A program made the translations under genes and the position numbers. From assembly GCF_963966145.1 (NCBI RefSeq), contig NC_091046.1, forward strand, positions 10,602,001 to 10,666,000: 64,000 nucleotides of DNA, given 5' to 3'. Positions 57,677-64,000 of this stretch are shown here, in pieces (position 1 is the first letter of the stretch; every line of letters starts with the position of its first letter). Below the pieces are notes generated by a model, which had not been told where the DNA came from, searched no databases, and was given only the letters and a program-made list of their open reading frames with translations. Source of the stretch: Tenebrio molitor. Lineage: Eukaryota; Arthropoda; Insecta; Coleoptera; Tenebrionidae.

Positions 57677-57699
57677 GCCAAAGCCATAACAATGTCAAT

Positions 57700-60600
57700 T
57701 ATTTTTTACACAAACAAAGTAATAGAGTTAAAAAAGACAGTATTTTTTATTGAATTGTTAATGCGCAACCTCCGGACGAACTGACACGGTGATCCTACAG
57801 GCGGAGATTTTTTTTTATACATATTGTAGATACATAGTACGTAATTATTGTACATTTTCTTGTTTTCTGTTGAGTAGTTTCAGTTAATGCCTTCCGGTTT
57901 ATTTTCATGTCGTTTTTGTTCAGTTAAAAAAAAGTCGAAAAGCTCTACTAGTCAACAATAGTGCAGAATATAAAACTGATTACATACTTGATGGTAACAA
58001 AACAGTACAGTCGGTTAAAATTTATTTATGCGGGGTGTTCATGCTGATAAAAAGAAATCTTGGTGTCGACGGAAAATTTTAAACGTATGACAAGATTTGA
58101 CAGTTCGGTTGGTCCCGAGAAGTAACAGTTCAGTCGTAGATTGAGCAGATGGAACATTCATTCATGCTGTCAAAAAGTTCTGCGGATTGTTCCTGTAGGT
58201 GTGCAAAGTATATAAGCTAAAACTGTATGAATCAATCGACGAATTCGTTTTTTACGAAGTTTGCAATTTAAATAATTAATTGAAAATTGTAAAATTCAAG
58301 TTAATCAGGCAGATTATAAATTGTTTCTTTATATCAACTTTATAGGAAAGTAAAAATGTCGGGTCCTTTAAATAATCCACATTTTTTATTATGTTACGTT
58401 TTTATCGTTGGTGGTGCTATTGGTGTGATTTTTTAAATTGGTTTTAACTGTATATTGCAAAAAAAAAAGTTTTATCGGGACGTTACGTAGACATTTTACT
58501 TTAGAATTTTTATCAAGGATTAGCGGCGTGTTTAAAGATTTTTTTTAATTTTTATGAACGCCTTGTTGCCAAGATTATATTTCTAACGGTGTGCAAGCGT
58601 GAATGTAGATAGGTATGAAAAAATTTCGTAGTTCCTACAAAAGTCGACGTTCACTCATTTTCCGGAGTGGTGTTCGTAGTCCGGTGTCCGGAGTACGTGT
58701 CACTTGACCGTTCGTTGATGAGTGGATGTGAACATTTGATAAAATATTTTTTCGGTTATCTTTTGTTATTAGTTACTAATGGAAGCGTGTAAACGTAATA
58801 AAACGTAAAAAGTTTTATCATAGTTGTTGCATATTTTTGATTTGTAAATATACTTTTAAGTTTACGTCAGGAAATTGTAATTTTAACGTGTATAAGAAAT
58901 TAATTGTGCTAACTATATTTTTAAGGATATTTATAAAAATTTAATATGTAATTGTTGTGAGCCTAACATATTTAGTTTTGCGAAAAAAATTAATAAAAAA
59001 GAAAACAAAGAGTGTCTACTACATTAAGGTGCACCTTAAAAAAGATTGACAAAATATAGTTTGCATAAGAATATTTTTAAGTGGTTAAAGTTGTATACTC
59101 ATAATAATATATAGTTATTCTAATCATGTAATATGATAATTTTAAGTTGTACAGTTACGTAGCAAAGTTAGCAATGTAAAAATACGATTGATTTCCATAT
59201 AGACACGACACCTTTTTCCTCAATTTATTTATTGTCAATGTAAACTTTCATACCTCAATTTCAGAATGGCGATGTTCAGAAAAGAATGCAGTTGTTAATT
59301 GTTGTGCTCGAGGTTTTGGTATATTTGCGCGTTGAGGAAAACATTAAAATAAAATAAGTATTGGAAATATAAAATTGGTGCGAAATTAAGACTGATTTGA
59401 AATAATTTTTCTTACAAAATTAAAGTAATAGCTAGATTTTTTATATTGATTAGATTAGTAATGTGGACCGATAATTTGTTACATTCTTTGCACAAATTAT
59501 TCACTACCTATACATACCATTATACAGTAATAATGAATGTTATATACAACAATCTTGTGTAGATGGTTAAACCGACGTGGTTCTTGTCTTTTGTCAATAT
59601 GTAAATACAGATGTAGCTATCCTCATTATAAAGAAAGTGGTTAACCATTAAATGGTAAAATATTTTTTAAATAACAATAGTGCTGTTTGCAAGGTACAAA
59701 TTCATGTCAGAGTTTTATACAAGAGTAAATTTGTTGTCAAGTTTTTGCCAAATGTGCGCGTGGCCGTATTTATCGTGTTAACATTAACTGTGATTCATCG
59801 CTACCTAAACTGCTCATCTTTGCCGTTATTATGATACAAAGCTCAGCCTCATTTTACAGAAACGTCTCTCACACTAACAGACACTTTATAGTTGGGTAAA
59901 TAGGGCCGCGTGCAAAAATTGTAGAGAACGTAGAGATTAAGGTATTACACGAAAACATTTCGAAAATTTTCAACACAAATTTCACACGAACTTGAGTATT
60001 CTGGCGGTTCTCTCGGTCGATTTTTGGAACACTTTCAGGGCTACAACATGGAAGTACTGTAATCTCTATAATTAGATTAAAAATTCCTCAGGATAAATGT
60101 ACACACAAATGCAATAGTTAACCTTACTCAATATTTCATAGATATAGATTTTTTTGTTGACGCAAATGCATTATTTATTTCCTAAATTTCTCATCTTTTG
60201 GCACTTCTGTTATACTTGTTCGATCTTGAAATTGATTTGTTGTAATTAAGGCGTTTAACCTAAATATGATTTGCATTTTGTTTTCTTTTTTTAAGTTTAT
60301 GTACAGAGATGTTTTGTGCTTAGATGCGAGTATATACTACCATTTGTAAACGTATTTGAAAATATATTACTACTCATAAAATGCGTTTTGATTTTATTCG
60401 TCGTTCCATGTTTCCTTGTTTGTTACGAGAATTGATCGTTCAAAATGCAATAACTATAAATTAACATATATTTTATTTATATGAATTAATATGACAAAAA
60501 GCTTCCGGGAGTTTTCGCATTAGAATCACGCAGGTGGCCGTCTTTTAAATGAGGTACAAAAATATAAACACCTACGTTTAAAGACAGCTCTCTTTGCTCA

Positions 60601-61148
60601 CGATGCTAACAACTTGACAATCATCACTTTTAACAAATCACTGCAAAAAAATCCCTCACTCAAAGCATTACAAATTCCCTGCATTAAATATTTTTTCCCA
60701 AATTAAAAATTACATTTTACATACCTACTTTTTAGTCAGTAATATGAACAGGAAAAAAAACATGACACAACTAGACAAGTTATGTTTGGTCCAATTCATT
60801 TCATAAATTGGGAGTACGAGTTGGCGACTTGACCTGCGTAATTCGAGAATAAACACTTCCAATACAATCTCTCAAAAATACAAATAACCTTATTTGTAAA
60901 AACACTGGCTGCTACAGACCTCTCAACAAGAAATTATCAAGTGGCGCGCAGCAACGTATTTGTCTACGTTCGTATTTTAATCGTGCACCTGGTCTGCAAC
61001 ACCCCCACTTTCCGACAGTAACCCGCCTGTACAGAAAATAGATAATTACACAATGGGCCACCTCGTCGCGTCTCGAAAGCTGAATGTTTTTACAATTAAG
61101 GCTTTTGCTTGGCTCTTATTCTACCAGCATATAGACTTTTTTTGTTGT
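57700..61148. other. AT-rich non-coding stretch
   Basis: Reads like a long 3' UTR or spacer: many TTTTA/TGTAAATA runs and several AATAAA sites (for example near 59350). The segment 58020–58210 (GCGGGGTGTTCATGCTGATA) looks like part of an interspersed repeat. No exon, RNA gene or clean TIR element found. Confidence 0.45.
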
Positions 61149-61154
61149 TTTATT
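61149..61154 (-). terminator. Poly(A) signal of the Paip1-like gene
   Basis: AATAAA on − about 85 bp beyond the stop codon at 61235–61237. Confidence 0.5.
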
Positions 61155-61234
61155 TATATACAGGGAGCTAAACTTTTTAAACTTACGTCCTTAATTTTCA
61201 GTAAGTTACATTTAATATGGAAAGTTTATAGAAA

Positions 61235-62665
61235 CTATCGTTTGCTCAACTTGACAAAATCTTTAAATGCAGCTTGAATCTCTTCGTCCATTTCCGGTTC
61301 AGGGTCGCACAGCTCATCCGGATCCGACACGTCCCTGCAAACAATCTCATGTTCACCGTTTCCCAACAGAAACCTCTACACATACGTTAGATATTCTTCG
61401 GTGGAGTGCATGTTTGCTGCCAAAAAGTCGTTTTCTTCCGATGTGAACTTTGACCCGTCCGCATTGTAAAATACTGTATGTGGAGGTTCACTCCAATACG
61501 TATTTTCCGGTTCGGAGTTGGAACTTGGAAGAAAAAACGTTGAGTTATTTTTTCTCGTAATTGCACGCGTCTCACCTAGAGTTTACTGGACTGTCGTGAC
61601 CCCATTGTGAACTTCTTAAATTAATGACGGAATTAATTAAGCTCGAGGCAGTTCCAGTTACGGTAGGTTTGACTTCATTTAATTTAGAAAAGACTTCATC
61701 TAGCGCTTTCTTATTGTATAACTCGAGTGAGAACCCTGTCAACTGTGAAAAACGTTTTAATTTTATGACTGATTATTAAATTATTACTTTGGTGCAGTCA
61801 TGATTTACACTATGTACAGTTCAATGACCTACCTTTAATGCTTGACAAATAGATTTAACATTTTCGTTTCCACCAATTGCAAGTAAATGTTTGTAGGCGT
61901 CAATTAAGTAATTGCCATAAATATTTTCGTGATGCAATTGAGTGTACAATTCTGCCACAAATAAGAGCAATCCAGACTTGTTGGAGTGATTTTTCAGTTC
62001 CTTCTGGCAAGTCAAATGTAATTCGGCTCTAAATTTTGGACAGTATTGTTCAATGTAGCAACACAGTCTTGCCGCTGTATATCTAAAACTTGGATGGTCA
62101 ATGGCCTGCAACACACAGTGTACAATGAAATGTAGAAGAAGTAATGGACAAAAATTACTTGTTCGACTAGAAGTAGTGCTGCGCGCGAAAGCACGAAAAT
62201 GTCCTCGAAATAGGGGCACAACGTGTCCATAAATATGTCCAGTAAGTCACTAAACTGTCCCGGGTCTTTGGTAAGAGTGTCTATGAGATGTTTGAGGCGA
62301 TTGTCGTCCGAGGAGCCAATGAAGTTGGATTCAAAGTCGTTAGCAACTGGCTCGGTAACGGAATTCGGCTCCGCCACTTTGTGTCTCTTTAATCTCTCTT
62401 GTATCGAACTGGTGGTGTTACTTACTGGGGTTGAAGTTTTATAATACGAGGGATAAAACTCTGGCGCATCGACGGATAAACTGGACTTCATTAAATTGTT
62501 ATCTTTCTGTGGTGTCACGTTTGTGGATTTTGTTGTAGATCCTGTGGTATTCGTGTTTGTTTTATTTTCTTCCTTCAGAAGACGACTTGGCGGTGTATTT
62601 GGAAGTCGCAGGTCTTTCGGCGTCTCACGATTACCGTCCCACAACGGCGATGACCTGTTATCCAT
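61235..62665 (-). CDS. Paip1: Poly(A)-binding protein-interacting protein 1-like (PAM2 + MIF4G)
   Basis: Five exons on −: 62665–62159, 62105–61833, 61742–61576, 61523–61386, 61334–61235. All introns are GT–AG and in phase, giving 394 residues. A PAM2 motif (SSLSVDAPEFYPSYY, about residue 65) binds the MLLE domain of PABP. Residues about 125–310 form a MIF4G-type helical repeat (LLDIFMDTLCPYFED, HPSFRYTAARLCCYIEQY, ALKLTGFSLELYNKK, INLRSSQWG), matching Paip1. The acidic tail DPEPEMDEEIQAAFKDF is also typical. Paip1 bridges PABP with eIF4A/eIF3 and stimulates cap-dependent translation in the cytoplasm (known). The ATG at 62665 is the first one in frame; the open frame extends upstream without another ATG. 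The related CTIF family is an alternative, but PAM2 and KLTG favour Paip1. Confidence 0.88.
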
Positions 62666-62669
62666 CTTG

Positions 62670-63540
62670 ATGAGTTGGTTATTTTTTTTATGAACGAGAG
62701 CTTGCCGCCACGATTGTAATTTTTGTCGGAAGTGCTTCGACAAAATTCATAAAATTTGCCTACCACTAGACACAACACGGACACGGACAAAACACGATCT
62801 GTACACATGCGTCAAATGGCAAACTTCAAATCACGATCGCCAACCTAAGTTTGCAAAAATAACAGAACCCTGGATTTTATCCATAGGCGTCGCGGAAAGT
62901 TTTACAATTTTATATCATATCGCAATATTTTATATTGGTCGTATATCACGATGTTTACATTCGGAAGCCAACTTATAGGTCATGATTACAGAGTAATAAA
63001 AAAAATGCAAAAATGCATTATGTTACTTTATACGTACAAAAATAACTGCGGACATTAGTAAAACGCTAAAACGGAATGTTTGAGAAGAAATATTAATTAT
63101 TTTATCGATTTTCTACGATCGATTTACATATTTTGCTGCTTTTCATTTTTGATTTTTTATGTTTTTTTGTAACCTACCATCTTTATTACAACAAAAATAT
63201 TAATGGCAAAAGCAACACGAAGATAATGTTCTTTATCCTGTATTTTTAAACTTTGTTTATAGAAATGGATTAAAATAAATGATTATACTTTAACATTGTT
63301 TGGAACCAACTACGCACTCCTGAATAAAGTGTCGAGGAATACATTGTATATCTCTGGATTGTATTTACAGTCAGTCAAAGAAAAGCGTGGCCGCAATCAT
63401 TTCAAAATTGTTTATTCAAATTTCACGATTAGATTAAGTACCTAGAGCTGTTATCTTAAATGAGTACAAAGTCGCATTAATAGCACGTCCAATGTACAAC
63501 TTGAGAGTGACTTCCTTGTTTGCCCAAATTAATGGGTTAG
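62670..63540. other. Upstream region of the Paip1-like gene
   Basis: 62670–62870 is GC-richer and probably includes the 5' UTR and promoter. The remainder is AT-rich without exons or repeats that I can define. Confidence 0.45.
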
Positions 63541-63543
63541 GTA

Positions 63544-63889
63544 CAGTTGCGGAATTAAAATTTCGGGCACTATTGTCAATGTCATGATATAAACTCTAAA
63601 ACAACTTTTACGTTAATAACCTCATTTTTTACTCTTGTCATGTTTTTGTCTTTTTGGCATTTAAAAATTGTCATTTTTGGCATAATAACGGGTAGGCAAC
63701 ATATCAAAGCAATGATTTAATTATACTCAATGCAATTAACTGAAAACTTAAAAATTCAAAATTGATTGGGTGACTGACACAGAAAAGTTTAATTTTTGAA
63801 TGTCAGTCATGATGACAGTAGAAGGTGCTTTACAGAGATTTTGTTGAAGTGACAGAAAAATACTGCCCGAAATTTTAATTCCGCAACTG
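63544..63889 (+). mobile_element. TA-flanked MITE (CAGTTGCGGAATTAAAATT family), full copy
   Basis: Perfect inverted ends CAGTTGCGGAATTAAAATTT and inverse, running on to CGGGCA; TA at 63542–63543 and 63890–63891. 346 bp. A truncated copy lies at 34098–34360. Shared internal motifs include GAAGTGACAGAAAAATA. Confidence 0.85.
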
Positions 63890-63891
63890 TA

Positions 63892-64000
63892 CAATGAGGG
63901 ACATGGAATCCTGGGCAGTCTGCTATTGTCATTTCAAAAAGTGTCAATCTAAATGCACCTTTACTGTCATTCATTATGATTGATATTTTCAAAAAAACTG
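63892..64000 (+). mobile_element. MITE cut by the window end
   Basis: Begins at the TA that ends the previous MITE with CAATGAGGGACATGGAATCC followed by TGGGCAG. This resembles the CAGT…GGACACGGAAT ends of other MITEs here. The right end is outside the window. Confidence 0.5.

Noticed and set aside
57348..57689. 113-codon frame on the + strand
   Set aside because: It has no in-frame ATG at its start and cannot be entered from the nearby acceptor at 57338 without a stop. The antisense frame at 57554–57676 is more protein-like, and both may be non-coding.
59652..59834. 60-codon hydrophobic frame on +
   Set aside because: No conserved motif or splice context, and it is embedded in AT-rich non-coding sequence.

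Overview
The window is AT-rich nuclear DNA of an insect. Its genes have many exons separated by short GT–AG introns (often about 50–60 bp), and it carries insect orthologues: Arrowhead, sugarless/UGDH, and baboon with three alternative ligand-binding exons. Transposable elements are very dense. A beetle is my best guess, but the order is an inference and not shown by the sequence.

Layout. 1–11236 is non-coding DNA upstream of, or intronic to, a LIM-homeobox gene whose 5' exons I could not find. It holds small MITEs, a minisatellite (4745–4850) and a possible enhancer island (6480–6800). 11237–12040 is the 3' half of Arrowhead (Awh, + strand). 13242–13904 (− strand) is a small SINA/SIAH-like RING protein, and 14244–14463 is a small membrane-type gene of unknown function. 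14650–36560 is a transposon-rich tract: TA-flanked MITEs, foldback hairpins, a tRNA-derived SINE family, a jockey-like reverse transcriptase relic, and mariner-type relics. The tract also holds an apparently intact five-exon hAT-type transposon (22860–25564) with a perfect 8-bp target duplication, sitting inside another open reading frame. 37280–40344 is UDP-glucose 6-dehydrogenase (sgl), complete over seven exons but with an apparent TG instead of AG at one acceptor. 42553–54854 is the type I activin receptor baboon (babo), with three mutually exclusive ectodomain exons and transposon debris in its introns. 54950–61150 is mostly MITEs and AT-rich sequence, with a short ORF of unknown status on the − strand. 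61235–62665 (− strand) is a complete five-exon Paip1-like translation factor. The window ends in two further MITEs, the last cut by the window edge.

The host genes share no obvious pathway. Awh is a developmental transcription factor, sgl makes UDP-glucuronate for glycosaminoglycans, babo transduces activin signals, and Paip1 links poly(A)-binding protein to translation initiation. sgl and babo are adjacent on the same strand about 2.2 kb apart, each with its own start. The most notable observations are the apparently intact hAT element inside an ORF, the non-AG acceptor in sgl, the nested MITE stack at 34.1–36.6 kb, and recurrent hairpins with GC-rich loops.
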